Notes: a model not told the origin generated them from the letters alone. A stretch of 64,000 nucleotides of DNA from Crateriforma spongiae (GCF_012290005.1 NZ_JAAXMS010000012.1:1-64000); one strand, 5' to 3'; positions 11,713 through 21,837 are shown, counted from the stretch's first letter. A program made the numbers and translations.

Positions 11713-12018
11713 GATTCGATTCTCTCATGCGAAACAGACGCGGGGCGGACAGTTCGGTGGGAACGGTCCATCGGCGGCCAGAAAAAGACACGCCTCGGAT
11801 GTCTACAATAAACAAGTTTTCGCTCATCGACAGCCATCACGCCGGTCGCCGACGTCCAGCGGTCTTGGGTGATCGATCTATGCCAAAGCACGCACTGCTA
11901 CAATGTGCCGCACCCCGGTCCTTCGACACTCGGCCCAAGTCGGCACAATTTTGCCACGCGATCGCCCTGTGCTCGTTGCCGATCGGAACATCCCATCCGC
12001 GATTATTCGGAGCCCGAT

Positions 12019-12867
12019 ATGTGCGATCCCAAAACCTACGAAGAAGACCTGAAGAAGTACTCCCGTCGTGACATTGGCGCTTTGGCCGCCGCCGGGATGG
12101 GAGCGGCGATGATGTTGCCCAGGGCAGCCAACGCGGTGGACGTCAGCGATCAAGACGTCACCATCGAAACTCCCGACGGTGTCTGTGACGCGTACTACGT
12201 CACGCCGGCATCAGGGGCTCACGCCGCCGTTCTGATCTGGCCCGACATCTTCGGTTTGCGGCCCGCGTTTCGACAGATGGGCAAACGCTTGGCCGAATCA
12301 GGTTACAGCGTTTTGGTGGTCAACCCGTTCTATCGAAAACAGAAAGCACCGACCGCCGCCAAAGGTGCCAGCACGCCGATCAACGATGTCCGTTCGCTTG
12401 CTCGCACGTTGTCACCCGAAACTCACACGACCGATGCCAAAGCATTCGTTGCTTGGTTGGATCAGCAGGCACAGGTCGACACATCCAAAAAGGTCGGCAC
12501 CACGGGCTATTGCATGGGTGGCCCGATCGTCTTTCGCACGGCCGCGGCGGTTCCCGATCGCGTCGGTGCCGCGGCAACGTTCCACGGCGGCGGGCTGGTT
12601 TCCGATTCACCGGACAGCCCCCATTTGCTGATCCCCGAGATGGAGGCACAGTTCTTGATCGCGGTGGCCGAAAACGACGACCAGCGTGATCCGGAAGCCA
12701 AAAACGTCTTGAAAGAATCGTTCGCTCAGGCCGACCTAAAGGCCGAGATCGAAGTCTATCCCGCCGGCCACGGTTGGTGCCCGCCCGACACTCGCGTCCA
12801 CAACCCGGAACAAGCCGAAAAGGCTTGGAGCCGTATGCTGGCGTTGTTCAAAGAAACCTTGGCGTGA
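12019..12867 (+). CDS. Dienelactone-hydrolase family protein with twin-arginine-type signal
   Basis: From the ATG at 12019 the product is 282 residues. It opens with YSRRDIGALAAAGMGAAMML, which looks like a Tat signal with cleavage near AANA. The hydrolase core shows the DLH nucleophile Cys165 in GYCMGG, an acidic residue in AENDD (about 220) and His251 in AGHGW, the Cys-Asp-His triad of dienelactone hydrolases. Upstream in-frame codons add an unlikely Cys/Arg-rich extension, so I discount them. Natural substrates of such exported DLH-like proteins are generally unknown. It converges on the flippase gene with a 29-base gap. Confidence 0.88.
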   Translation: MCDPKTYEEDLKKYSRRDIGALAAAGMGAAMMLPRAANAVDVSDQDVTIETPDGVCDAYYVTPASGAHAAVLIWPDIFGLRPAFRQMGKRLAESGYSVLVVNPFYRKQKAPTAAKGASTPINDVRSLARTLSPETHTTDAKAFVAWLDQQAQVDTSKKVGTTGYCMGGPIVFRTAAAVPDRVGAAATFHGGGLVSDSPDSPHLLIPEMEAQFLIAVAENDDQRDPEAKNVLKESFAQADLKAEIEVYPAGHGWCPPDTRVHNPEQAEKAWSRMLALFKETLA

Positions 12868-12896
12868 CCCCACGGTCGCCGGCAAATGATTCAATG

Positions 12897-14189
12897 TCAT
12901 TTGGCCGGATGATACAGGTGACGCGATGCGGTGATCGCGAAGAAGATCGTCAGGGCGCTGATCACGACCAAGAATGCAGCCGCGGTACCGGTCGCGCCCG
13001 CCACGGGAGCCAACACGGCGGTCAGCCCCAGCAAGGCGATCGCCGCAACGGCTTCACAAGCGATCACAAATCGGTTGAAGTTCACAAACCGCAGATAGGC
13101 GGGTGCGAGTGACCAATACGCGGTGACGCAGCCGCCGGCCGAAACCAAACACAACGCTGGATAGCCGGCGACATAGGCGTCGCCATACAGTCGCAAGATC
13201 CAACGTCCGAACACGATCACCACCGTCATGAAGATCGCACACAGGGATCCGATGAACAGATGCCGTTTCCAGCTCAACTGTCGGGCACGATCGATATCAC
13301 GCTGATGCACCAGAACCGACATCTGTGGCTGGTAAAGCTTGTCGGTGGACTTGGACAACAACAGGACTTGCAACCCAATCTCCGATGCGGCGGCGAAATA
13401 GGCAACCTGGGTCTCAGCAATCGGCAGCATCTCCATAGCGATGATGGGCAACCGGAACAGTGAGGCTCCCAAAAAGCCTGAAACTGCAAAGTAAAACCCT
13501 TGGCTCATCCAAACCCCGGTTCGATAAACGGGCTTGCTTTGCCGAATCGTGGAATCGGTGATTCCGATCAACACGCCCCAACACAGAATCGCCCCCAGGA
13601 CGGAACCGAGACCATAGATGGCGACACCCTGCATGGAGTTGAGTGTTTCGCCGCGTGTCCAGAAATAGAATAAGACAGCTAGGCTGGAACCGGGAATTAG
13701 AAACCGCGAAACCAGGCTGCCAAAAACGGACATCCGATTGGCCATCAACAGATCAATGCCGACACCACTGAGCGCGGTCAACGGCAAAAACAGTGCGGCG
13801 ATCGCCGCGGGGTGACTGGTGAACGGTCCGTCTTTGCGCCATTGGCCGATCAGCATCACCGCGGCCAACGCCACACTGATCAACAACACTGACACGGCGC
13901 TGTAGCGGTAATATCCTAACAGCCGTCCCCACCGCTTCTTCAACCGGTACCTGGGCAAAACCTTCATCGCGTACTTGCCGACCCCGGCTTCGGAAATCGT
14001 TGTCAGCAAGCCCAAGGTTGCGACGGCCACCGCATAGTCTTCGAATTCATCGGTGCCCAACAGACGTGCGGCAAACACGGACGTGGCGAATCCCAAGACA
14101 GAACCGACGACGGTCAGCACCAACAAGATGTTGGCGCGCAGCAACCCGTCGTCGATCTCAACGGTACGGTCTGTGGGAGAATTCGCCAT
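12897..14189 (-). CDS. Polysaccharide flippase-like membrane protein
   Basis: The 430-residue protein is hydrophobic throughout with about twelve predicted membrane segments and the opening pattern LGFATSVFAARLLGTDEFEDYAVAVATLGLLTTISEAG (in pieces), typical of the MATE/MOP oligosaccharide flippase superfamily (Wzx-like), where a conserved N-terminal segment resembles RLLGPEEFG. It would move lipid-linked sugars across the inner membrane. No glycosyltransferase cluster surrounds it, so it may be an orphan flippase. Confidence 0.8.
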   Translation of the reverse strand: MANSPTDRTVEIDDGLLRANILLVLTVVGSVLGFATSVFAARLLGTDEFEDYAVAVATLGLLTTISEAGVGKYAMKVLPRYRLKKRWGRLLGYYRYSAVSVLLISVALAAVMLIGQWRKDGPFTSHPAAIAALFLPLTALSGVGIDLLMANRMSVFGSLVSRFLIPGSSLAVLFYFWTRGETLNSMQGVAIYGLGSVLGAILCWGVLIGITDSTIRQSKPVYRTGVWMSQGFYFAVSGFLGASLFRLPIIAMEMLPIAETQVAYFAAASEIGLQVLLLSKSTDKLYQPQMSVLVHQRDIDRARQLSWKRHLFIGSLCAIFMTVVIVFGRWILRLYGDAYVAGYPALCLVSAGGCVTAYWSLAPAYLRFVNFNRFVIACEAVAAIALLGLTAVLAPVAGATGTAAAFLVVISALTIFFAITASRHLYHPAK

Positions 14190-14362
14190 GCTTAGGACTA
14201 TGTTCCAGCGCGGCGAACATTGCCAGACGCAACGAAAAAATCGGTGTCGGTTCGCACCAAAGACGGGGACAAAACAGCAATTTCAGCAACAGCCATTAGC
14301 ACGACCGTGCCAATCGACGGTCCGCATTGGCGGTCGGTGCGCCATGACATGACGGTGCCCCA

Positions 14363-15124
14363 TCAATCCAACCGTCGCACAAACCGCTTTCGATAGGCCG
14401 CGGGGGTCATCCCGGTGGCTTGTCGAAAACGCTTGGTCAAATGACTCTGGTCGGTATAGCCGACGTCGACCGCAATTTGCGCCAGCGTCAGCGAGGTCGT
14501 CGTCAATAATTGCTGCGCCGTCTGGATTCGGACGGACCTCAAATAGTCGTTCGGCGTCATGTGCAACAGTTGGCGAAACCGGCGATTGAAATGAGTCGTC
14601 GAAAGGCCCGTCATCTCCGCCATGGACGCCATCGAAATGGGTTCGGCATAGTGACGTTCGATGTACCGTGCGCACGGTAACAGTTCTTGCAGATAACCCG
14701 ACAGTTCGCTGTCGCGCTCGATGCGGTACATCGATCCGGCCAACCCGATCACCTGACCTTCCGGATCCATCAACGGGGTCTTGGTCGACACGTACCATCG
14801 CGGGACTCGGCGACGGTGCAACACCAGCCAGACCTGTCCCGGCATCGGCTGGGCCGACTTCATCACCCGACGATCTTCGGCGATGTACGCCTCGGCCATC
14901 ACAGGGGGATGCAGGTCGCGATCCGTCTTGCCGATCGCTTCGGATTCATCGGCAAAGCCGTGATTTTCCAAAAACTGTTGGTTGACTTTGACAAACCGGC
15001 TGTCGCGATCCTTGGCATAGAAATAGGTGTGCGGCAGACAATCGAACAAGCGAATCACCGACTCGGCCAAAGGATGACGGCTGAAAAATGCATCCTGAAT
15101 CGATTGGGGCACCGGTTGACTCAT
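14363..15124 (-). CDS. PAS-domain AraC-family transcriptional regulator
   Basis: Starting at 15124, the 253-residue protein has an N-terminal PAS-like sensor (LFDCLPHTYFYAKDRDSRFVKV in pieces, then IGKTDRDLHPP and a PLMDPEGQVIGLAG segment) and a C-terminal AraC double helix-turn-helix (ISMASMAEMTGLSTTHFNRR and LAQIAVDVGYTDQSHLTKRF). It is divergent from the DUF1549/DUF1553 gene with about 200 bases between starts, so it may control that two-gene unit. The same PAS-AraC plus cytochrome arrangement is common in planctomycetes. The ligand is unknown. Confidence 0.88.
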   Translation of the reverse strand: MSQPVPQSIQDAFFSRHPLAESVIRLFDCLPHTYFYAKDRDSRFVKVNQQFLENHGFADESEAIGKTDRDLHPPVMAEAYIAEDRRVMKSAQPMPGQVWLVLHRRRVPRWYVSTKTPLMDPEGQVIGLAGSMYRIERDSELSGYLQELLPCARYIERHYAEPISMASMAEMTGLSTTHFNRRFRQLLHMTPNDYLRSVRIQTAQQLLTTTSLTLAQIAVDVGYTDQSHLTKRFRQATGMTPAAYRKRFVRRLD

Positions 15125-15332
15125 GGTCAAAACGTACCATTTCGACCGTCCACTGTCCAAGAAACCGCTGCCTCATTGGCCTACACTGAATCGACCAAGG
15201 TCTTGGCACCTTCCGCGTCCGGCCCCACCGATCCCCCCCGCTTCCCCCAATCTGATCCAAGCGAGATCCATGACGTATCGGGATCCATCCTTTACCGTCG
15301 CCGATCGGCCGTTGTCCCAACAGCGATCGGCA

Positions 15333-18300
15333 ATGTCGGTGCAAAACGCAGACAACCGCCGGCCACCCCGTCAGCGAAACAAAAGAATGCGAATCATCGC
15401 AGGACAACCGTTCTGTTGGTTGTGGTTTGTTTGTGTGGTGACTTTTGCCAGTTTCGCATCGGCCGACGACATACGATTTTCGCGAGACGTGTTGCCGGTC
15501 TTGTCGGATCGATGTTTTCATTGTCACGGTCCAGACGAATCGAATCGCGAAGCCGACTTGCGTCTGGACATCGAAGACGCCGCGAAAGAAGACCGTGGCG
15601 GTTATTCAGCAATCGCCGCCGGCGATTTGGAGGCCAGCGAAATCTGGCTCCGCATCACCACCGACGACGAATCCATCCGCATGCCACCGGCGGATTCGCA
15701 CCGGAAACCTTTGACCGCATCGGAACGCGACTCGATCCGCGATTGGATCATGCAAGGTGCGAAATGGGGCAAACACTGGTCCTTTGAACCGATCATCCGC
15801 CCCCGGGTGCCCCCGCACGCGGATCATCCCGTCGATGCCTTTGTGATCGACAAGTTGCAACCGATGGGCTGGACGCTCAGCCAACCGGCTTCGGCACGAA
15901 CACAGCTTCGTCGTTTGTCGTTCGACTTGACCGGATTGGCCCCAAGCAACGACGAGGTCCGGGCGTTGGTCGATGCGTCACAGTCACAGTCGGAGACCGA
16001 TGCGGCTTGGAACGAAGCCTTGGACCGTATCTTCGCTTCTCCCGCCTATGCCGAACGGATGGCCATGTGGTGGCTGGATGCCGCGCGCTATTCCGATTCC
16101 GATGGCTATCAGCAAGATGCGACTCGCCAAAATTGGCCTTGGCGTGACTGGGTGATCCGACAGTTCCAACGCAACCGTTCCTTCAAGGACTTCACCATCG
16201 AACAATTCGCCGGCGATTTATTACCCGACGCGACCGACGAACAACGCTTGGCGACGTGTTTTCACCGCAACCACATGACCAACGGCGAAGGCGGACGCGA
16301 TCCGGAAGAATCACGCGTCGACTATGTCATCGACCGGGTGAACACGACGGGCACCGTGTGGTTGGGTTTAACGCTGGGCTGTGTGCAGTGTCACAGCCAC
16401 AAGTTCGATCCGATATCACAACACGACTATTACGCAATGGCCGCGTTCTTCGACAGCATCGACGAAGACGGCAAAGCGGGCATGTCGGCGAAACCCTATT
16501 TGGATTACACGTCCCCCGATGTGCAATCATCAGTCGAACAGCTGGCGGATTTCGTCCAACAATGCGAAGACGAACACAACACCGCCTTGGCCGATGCCGA
16601 CGAGCGGTTCGAATCACACCTGGAACTACTGTCATCGGATTCCACACCACCGTCACCAGCCTGGTGGGATGTCCGCCCACAAGTCCAAAGTAGCGAAGGC
16701 ACACGGTTTCAGGTCGAACCGGACCACACGGTCCAAACCCATGGTCCCACGCCGGAACAGGACGACTATCGCGTCATCATTCAGGTCCCCGATGACATGC
16801 CCATGGTCACCGGATTTCGTGTGGAGATCTTTCCGCACCAGTCCCATGTCGACGGACGCTTCACACGGACCGGAAACGGCGAATTCACGTTGACCAGCGT
16901 GTTGGCCCTCGGCCGCCGAAATAACAGTCCCGCTGAATCGCAATTGGAACTGGCAGGTGCCGTTGCCGATTTCGAGCCCGACAAGGATCGCAAAAGCAAA
17001 TGGGATCGCCGCTATGCGAACATCGCCGAAACGCTGAACGATGATGCACGCGACGGTTGGACCACCGAAGGCGCAAAGACGGTCACACCGCATGTCGGGG
17101 TCTATGAATTGACCCAACCTTGGATCGTCCAACCCGGCGACCAGTTCGTCGTCGTGCTGCGTCAACGTTCCACCCACGGCGATGCCAACATTGGTCGTTT
17201 CCGAATCGCCTTGGCGTCCGAACGTGGTGAAACGGTGCGACGTACCGACGGTGATTCACCGATCGCACACCTGCACCGCACCGTTTCTGCCGGTGACGAG
17301 ATCACCGACGAACTTCGCGACCGATTGAGACAACAATTTCTGTTGGGCGACACGGACTACCAGACGGTGCTGCAGCGATTACAGACGGCTCGATCGCAAT
17401 TGGCGGAACTGAAGAATCAAGCCAAACCGCGAAAGGTCATGGTGCTGCGGCAACGCGACGAACCACGCGATACGCACGTCTTGGTGCGTGGCGTCTGGGA
17501 TGCCAAAGGCGACATCGTCCAGCCCGCCATATTGCCCAGCGTGTTGCCGCGCCCGGCCGACGCGATCCAGGACCGATTGGACTTGGCTCGCTGGATCGTC
17601 GATCCCGAAAATCCGCTGACGCCCCGGGTCGTGGTCAACCATCTGTGGCAAATCATGTTCGGCGCGGGACTGGTGCGAACCCCAGAAGACTTTGGCTTGC
17701 AAGGCGAACGTCCCACGCACGATCGTTTGCTGGATTACTTGGCGGTGGAATTGATTGAAAGCGATTGGAATGTCCAGCACATTTTGCGTCTGATCGCCAC
17801 CAGCGACACCTATCGACAAAGCAGCGTCGTGTCACCGGAACAATTGGCCGAAGATCCGGAAAACCGGTTGCTTTCAAGAGCTTCGCGATACCGATTGCCG
17901 GCGTGGATGATCCGCGACAACGCGTTGCATGTCGCCAAGCTCTTAAACACGACCGTCGGCGGGCCTCCGGTGATGCCGTATCAACCGGACGGCGTCTGGG
18001 CAGAAATCACCATGGGGCGATTCGATTATCAACACAGCTTGGGACCGGCACAGTATCGGCGCACGATCTATGCGTTTTGGCGACGTAGTAGCGCGCCGAC
18101 GTTCCTATTCGACAGTGCCCAGCGACGCGTCTGCGAAGTGGGGGTCCGTCGGACCAACACGCCACTGCAGGCGTTAACGCTGATGAACGACACCACAATG
18201 TTGGAAGCTTCGCGAGAGATGGCGGATCAGATCGTCGCAGAAAATAAGTCAGGCCGTTACACCGGAGACCCCAAGCAGGACGTCCAGCGGATGGCGAGTG

Positions 18301-18521
18301 CCGTGCTGTCCCGTCGCTTCGACGCCGGCGAAACCGCTGCATTGGTCGAATTATGGCATTCCACCAGGGACCACTATCTTCAGCACACCGACCAAGCGAT
18401 CGCATTCTGCACGGTCGGGCAACAACCGCCGCCGCGTTCCGATTCGGCCGCATCCACGGCAGCCTGGATGACCGTGGCTAGTTTAATTCTGAATCTTGAT
18501 GAAGCGATGACACGCGAATGA
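15333..18521 (+). CDS. Planctomycete cytochrome C-type DUF1549/DUF1553 protein
   Basis: A large exported protein (1062 residues from the ATG at 15333; the ATG at 15387 is an alternative). A signal peptide ends at ASA-DD; it is followed by a PSD1-type haem domain with CFHCH, the DUF1549 region ending in the second haem-type motif CVQCHSHKFDPI, a middle beta domain, and the C-terminal DUF1553 region (NPLTPRVVVNHLWQIMFGAGLV, shown in part; RRTNTPLQALTLMND). Function of the family is unknown; a surface or periplasmic redox step in polysaccharide or sulfated-sugar use has been proposed. Its TGA overlaps the ATG of the DUF1501 gene by four bases (ATGA). Confidence 0.93.
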   Translation: MSVQNADNRRPPRQRNKRMRIIAGQPFCWLWFVCVVTFASFASADDIRFSRDVLPVLSDRCFHCHGPDESNREADLRLDIEDAAKEDRGGYSAIAAGDLEASEIWLRITTDDESIRMPPADSHRKPLTASERDSIRDWIMQGAKWGKHWSFEPIIRPRVPPHADHPVDAFVIDKLQPMGWTLSQPASARTQLRRLSFDLTGLAPSNDEVRALVDASQSQSETDAAWNEALDRIFASPAYAERMAMWWLDAARYSDSDGYQQDATRQNWPWRDWVIRQFQRNRSFKDFTIEQFAGDLLPDATDEQRLATCFHRNHMTNGEGGRDPEESRVDYVIDRVNTTGTVWLGLTLGCVQCHSHKFDPISQHDYYAMAAFFDSIDEDGKAGMSAKPYLDYTSPDVQSSVEQLADFVQQCEDEHNTALADADERFESHLELLSSDSTPPSPAWWDVRPQVQSSEGTRFQVEPDHTVQTHGPTPEQDDYRVIIQVPDDMPMVTGFRVEIFPHQSHVDGRFTRTGNGEFTLTSVLALGRRNNSPAESQLELAGAVADFEPDKDRKSKWDRRYANIAETLNDDARDGWTTEGAKTVTPHVGVYELTQPWIVQPGDQFVVVLRQRSTHGDANIGRFRIALASERGETVRRTDGDSPIAHLHRTVSAGDEITDELRDRLRQQFLLGDTDYQTVLQRLQTARSQLAELKNQAKPRKVMVLRQRDEPRDTHVLVRGVWDAKGDIVQPAILPSVLPRPADAIQDRLDLARWIVDPENPLTPRVVVNHLWQIMFGAGLVRTPEDFGLQGERPTHDRLLDYLAVELIESDWNVQHILRLIATSDTYRQSSVVSPEQLAEDPENRLLSRASRYRLPAWMIRDNALHVAKLLNTTVGGPPVMPYQPDGVWAEITMGRFDYQHSLGPAQYRRTIYAFWRRSSAPTFLFDSAQRRVCEVGVRRTNTPLQALTLMNDTTMLEASREMADQIVAENKSGRYTGDPKQDVQRMASAVLSRRFDAGETAALVELWHSTRDHYLQHTDQAIAFCTVGQQPPPRSDSAASTAAWMTVASLILNLDEAMTRE

Positions 18522-19960
18522 GGCGAACCGAGATGAACCATCACTGGAACCAATTGGGCCGCCGCAGTTTCTTGCAACAGGCCGGCTTTAATTTCGGCGC
18601 CCTGGCCGCCGGGGCGATGCTGGGCGATCAGGCCGCCGCGTCCGAACTGAAATCGGCACTGCCCCATTTCGCGCCCAAAGCCAACCGGGTGATTTTCTTG
18701 ACGCAATCGGGCGGTCCGTCCCAGATTGAGTTGTTCGACTACAAACCCGACTTGGCCAAACTGGCCGGGACCAAGCTTCCCGACAGCGTTCGCCAAGGCC
18801 AGCGTTTGACCGGCATGACCAAAGGCAAGCCCCAGTTGATCATGCCGCCGATCACCAAGTTCCATCGGCACGGCGAATCGGGAACACTGTTGGGCGAATG
18901 GTTGCCGCATCTCGGGACGATTGCCGACGAGATTTGCTTGGTCAAATCCATGGTGACCGATCAGATCAATCACGCGCCGGCGATGACCAAGTTTTTGACC
19001 GGGCACCAGTTACCCGGACGACCAAGCTTTGGTTGCTGGGCCAGCTATGGGCTGGGCAGCGTCAACCGTAACCTGCCCGACTACGTCGTCTTGATCTCGC
19101 GTATGAAACGCGGCAGCGATCAACCGCTGTACAACCATTATTGGGGCAGCGGTTTTCTGCCCTCGCGTCACCAGGGCGTGAAGCTTCGCAGTGCGAAAGA
19201 CCCAGTGCTGTACTTGAACGACCCCGACGGCATGCCGCGTTCGCTACGTCGTGAAATGTTGGACGCGATGGGTGACTTAAACCGGAAACATCATGCCGAA
19301 ACATTGGATCCGGAAATCGAAACACGGATCCAGCAGTACGAGATGGCGTTTCGGATGCAAGCCAGCGTGCCCGAATTGACCGACTTGTCGGACGAACCCG
19401 ATTCAACGTTTGAACTTTATGGCCCCGATTCGCGACGACCTGGCAGTTATGCCGCCAACTGCATTCTGGCGCGACGGCTGGCCGAACGCGACGTTCGCTT
19501 CATTCAGTTGTTCCACCCCGACTGGGATCATCATTCACGACTGCGGTCGTGGTGTGTGTCGCGTTGCGTCGACACCGACCAACCCAGCGCGGCGTTGATC
19601 AAGGACCTGAAACGGCGTGGGTTGCTGGACGACACCCTGGTGATCTGGGGTGGTGAATTCGGACGTGGCGTCGCCGGTCAGGGCCAATGGGATTCGCCCG
19701 AAGCCGGGCGAGATCACCATCCGCGATGTTTCACCATTTGGATGGCGGGTGGCGGCGTGCGTCCGGGAATCAGTCACGGTGCGACCGATGACTTCAGCTA
19801 CAACGTGGTCGAAAATCCCGTTCATGTCCGCGACCTGCACGCCACCGCATTGCACTTGCTGGGCATCGACCACCAGCGTTTCACGCATCGATTCCAGGGC
19901 CTGGATTTCAAGCTGACCGGAGTCGAACCGTCCCGAGTGGTCAAAGACATTCTGGTTTAG
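18518..19960 (+). CDS. DUF1501 protein, partner of the DUF1549/DUF1553 cytochrome
   Basis: The 480-residue protein opens with a Tat-like signal (GRRSFLQQAGFNFGALAAGAM) and has the alkaline-phosphatase-fold landmarks of DUF1501: FLTQSGGPSQIELFDYKP, a HAPAMTKFLTG segment, and WGGEFGR followed by GRDHHPRCFTIWMAGGG in part. It is translationally coupled to the gene before it. DUF1501 members resemble sulfatases or phosphatases in fold but lack an assigned reaction. The two products are nearly always neighbours and probably act together outside the cytoplasm. Confidence 0.94.
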   Translation: MRRTEMNHHWNQLGRRSFLQQAGFNFGALAAGAMLGDQAAASELKSALPHFAPKANRVIFLTQSGGPSQIELFDYKPDLAKLAGTKLPDSVRQGQRLTGMTKGKPQLIMPPITKFHRHGESGTLLGEWLPHLGTIADEICLVKSMVTDQINHAPAMTKFLTGHQLPGRPSFGCWASYGLGSVNRNLPDYVVLISRMKRGSDQPLYNHYWGSGFLPSRHQGVKLRSAKDPVLYLNDPDGMPRSLRREMLDAMGDLNRKHHAETLDPEIETRIQQYEMAFRMQASVPELTDLSDEPDSTFELYGPDSRRPGSYAANCILARRLAERDVRFIQLFHPDWDHHSRLRSWCVSRCVDTDQPSAALIKDLKRRGLLDDTLVIWGGEFGRGVAGQGQWDSPEAGRDHHPRCFTIWMAGGGVRPGISHGATDDFSYNVVENPVHVRDLHATALHLLGIDHQRFTHRFQGLDFKLTGVEPSRVVKDILV

Positions 19961-20118
19961 ATCCGGGGGGAATCTGCGCCGCCGCCTGGAATCACGCTGA
20001 CGGGCAGGCCCCCCGCTTTCGATCCGAATCGTGAACCAAGATGATGGACCGACTGTCCCACCATCGGGAACAGATTTTTCGCAGCATCGGCATCACGCCG
20101 GGACTGGGCCAAACACGC

Positions 20119-20949
20119 ATGAGTCTTCCTTTTTCACAAGTCGACGCCTTTGCCGACCGACCATTCACCGGAAATCCGGCCGCTGTGGTCGTGCTGGATT
20201 CGTTTCCAGATGACGGATGGATGCAATCCGTTGCATCGGAGATGAATCTGTCCGAAACTGCGTTTGTGGTTGCCAGCGAGTCTGAAAACGAATATTCGTT
20301 GCGTTGGTTCACGCCTGCCGCCGAAGTCGATTTGTGTGGGCATGCAACACTAGCATCGGCTCACGTGTTGTTTGAAACGTGGCGTGTCGGACGCTCAGAC
20401 CCGATTCATTTTCAAACTCGCAGTGGTCCACTGACCTGCCGGCATCATGAGGGTTTAATCACAATGGACTTCCCGGCGATCGATCGCCGCGACGATGTGA
20501 CCCCAGATGTCCAACAAGCCGTTTTGGAGTGTCTCGGATTGGCCACCGCCACGGTGTTCCAATCACGCTTTGACATCGTGGTCGTTGTTGAAGATGAAGC
20601 GTCGGTGATTGACTTGGCCCCCGACTTTCATCGCATGAAGCAGATCGCAACACGCGGCGTGATCGTTACGGCATTGTCATCGCAGCCGCAAAGCGATTTC
20701 ACGTCACGTTTCTTTGCACCACGCCACAACATTGACGAAGATCCCGTGACGGGGTCGGCACACTGTTGCCTGGCCCCGTACTGGTGCCGGCGTCTGGGTC
20801 GCCAACAATTGATCGGATACCAGGCATCACAGCGTGGTGGATTCGTGGACTGTGAGTTGCGGGGGGATCGGGTCCGATTATCCGGCTGTGCCGTGACCGT
20901 TTTCGATGGTCAATTGCGGAAAATCGCCGAACCGACAAACGCGACCTAG
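20119..20949 (+). CDS. PhzF-family isomerase
   Basis: From the ATG at 20119 the 276-residue protein begins FSQVDAFADRPFTGNPAAVV, the standard PhzF start; an extra 26 in-frame codons upstream look unrelated. The catalytic Glu46 in NLSETAFV is present, with the two diaminopimelate-epimerase-like halves marked by DLCGHATLASAHVL and EDPVTGSAHCCLAP. PhzF proteins are cofactor-free isomerases; only some make phenazines, and no phenazine genes are here, so the substrate is open. Its stop overlaps the stop of the convergent phosphatase gene (shared CTAG). Confidence 0.9.
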   Translation: MSLPFSQVDAFADRPFTGNPAAVVVLDSFPDDGWMQSVASEMNLSETAFVVASESENEYSLRWFTPAAEVDLCGHATLASAHVLFETWRVGRSDPIHFQTRSGPLTCRHHEGLITMDFPAIDRRDDVTPDVQQAVLECLGLATATVFQSRFDIVVVVEDEASVIDLAPDFHRMKQIATRGVIVTALSSQPQSDFTSRFFAPRHNIDEDPVTGSAHCCLAPYWCRRLGRQQLIGYQASQRGGFVDCELRGDRVRLSGCAVTVFDGQLRKIAEPTNAT

Positions 20950-21482
20950 GCATTCCATTGCTTGGCGCCATCACCATCGGCCGAACGTCCGGCATGACGA
21001 GTTAGCGAATCGTCAAACAACGCTCGCGTCATGCCATCAGCGACGTGCACGCAAGTGACGTCCAACGTCGAGACTTCGCGAATGTTCCGCATTTCGTCGT
21101 CAAAGAACAACATCTCGCAAAATTCCACACCACTTGCCGATTGCAGAGCTTGGAAATGTTTCAACTTGGACGACGGATAAATCTCGGCCAAGGCGAAGTA
21201 GTGATCGATCTCCAACATCTGCACCAACTGGCGTGCCCAAGGCGGTTGCTCCGTGCGTGAGGCAAGCGCCAACGCGATCTTTTCCATCCGACAGAATTCC
21301 AGAATCGCATTCACATCGTCATACAAACGAATGTGGCGTCCGGTGCGATCGGTGACACGTGGTCCCTTGGATCGGAAGGGCGGCGATAGGCAATCGCACC
21401 AAGTCCCGCCGCAATCCCACAGGGTGAAGTCCAGATCGAAAACAATCAGCCCCGGCATTCGGCCGGGATGTTCTGTGGCCAT
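20946..21482 (-). CDS. MDP-1-like HAD phosphatase
   Basis: From the ATG at 21482 the 178-residue protein has the HAD nucleophile motif DLDFTLW (Asp16, Asp18), motif II in ALASRTEQP and the acidic motif MLFFDDEMRNI. This pattern, with WDCGG after motif I, matches magnesium-dependent phosphatase-1, best known from eukaryotes and seen in some planctomycetes. It probably acts on phosphotyrosine or a sugar phosphate; which is unknown. It starts right after the arsC-like gene stop (21487), indicating an operon, and ends tail-to-tail with the PhzF gene. Confidence 0.85.
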   Translation of the reverse strand: MATEHPGRMPGLIVFDLDFTLWDCGGTWCDCLSPPFRSKGPRVTDRTGRHIRLYDDVNAILEFCRMEKIALALASRTEQPPWARQLVQMLEIDHYFALAEIYPSSKLKHFQALQSASGVEFCEMLFFDDEMRNIREVSTLDVTCVHVADGMTRALFDDSLTRHAGRSADGDGAKQWNA

Positions 21483-21486
21483 CGGA

Positions 21487-21837
21487 TCAGCCGTCCAAGA
21501 TTTCGACCACTTGATCGATGGGACGCCCGATGGCCGCTTTGCCGTCATGCACGACGATCGGCCGTTCGATCAGTTTGGGATGTTCCGCTAGAGTCGCGAT
21601 CCATTGCTTGTCCGTCAGCGTTTGATCCGCCAGCCCCAATTCCTTGAAGAGCTTTTCGCCCTTTCGGACCAACTGTTCCGGGCGGATGCCCAGCAATTTG
21701 ACGATCTGGCGAAGCTGTTTCTCGCTGGGTGGCTCTTCCAAATACTTGATCACTCGCACATCCAAGCCACGCGATTGCAACAGATTCAATGCTTCACGTG
21801 ACTTGGTGCAGCGAGGGTTGTGGTAAATCTCGGTCAT
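21487..21837 (-). CDS. arsC: ArsC/Spx-family arsenate reductase-like protein
   Basis: The 116-residue protein has the glutaredoxin-linked ArsC active site (HNPRCTKSREAL, Cys10), the later Arg residues in ERPIVV and GRPIDQV that bind the oxyanion in E. coli ArsC, and the right length. It belongs to the YfgD/ArsC group. It is the first gene of a two-gene unit with the MDP-1-like phosphatase and is far from the arsRCB operon near 46-48 kb, so a general redox or thiol role is possible instead of arsenate resistance. Confidence 0.85.
   Translation of the reverse strand: MTEIYHNPRCTKSREALNLLQSRGLDVRVIKYLEEPPSEKQLRQIVKLLGIRPEQLVRKGEKLFKELGLADQTLTDKQWIATLAEHPKLIERPIVVHDGKAAIGRPIDQVVEILDG

Noticed and set aside
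19960-20025. GGGGGG/CCCCCC pair after the DUF1501 gene as a terminator
   Set aside because: Loop of about 38 bases and no T-run; too weak to list.
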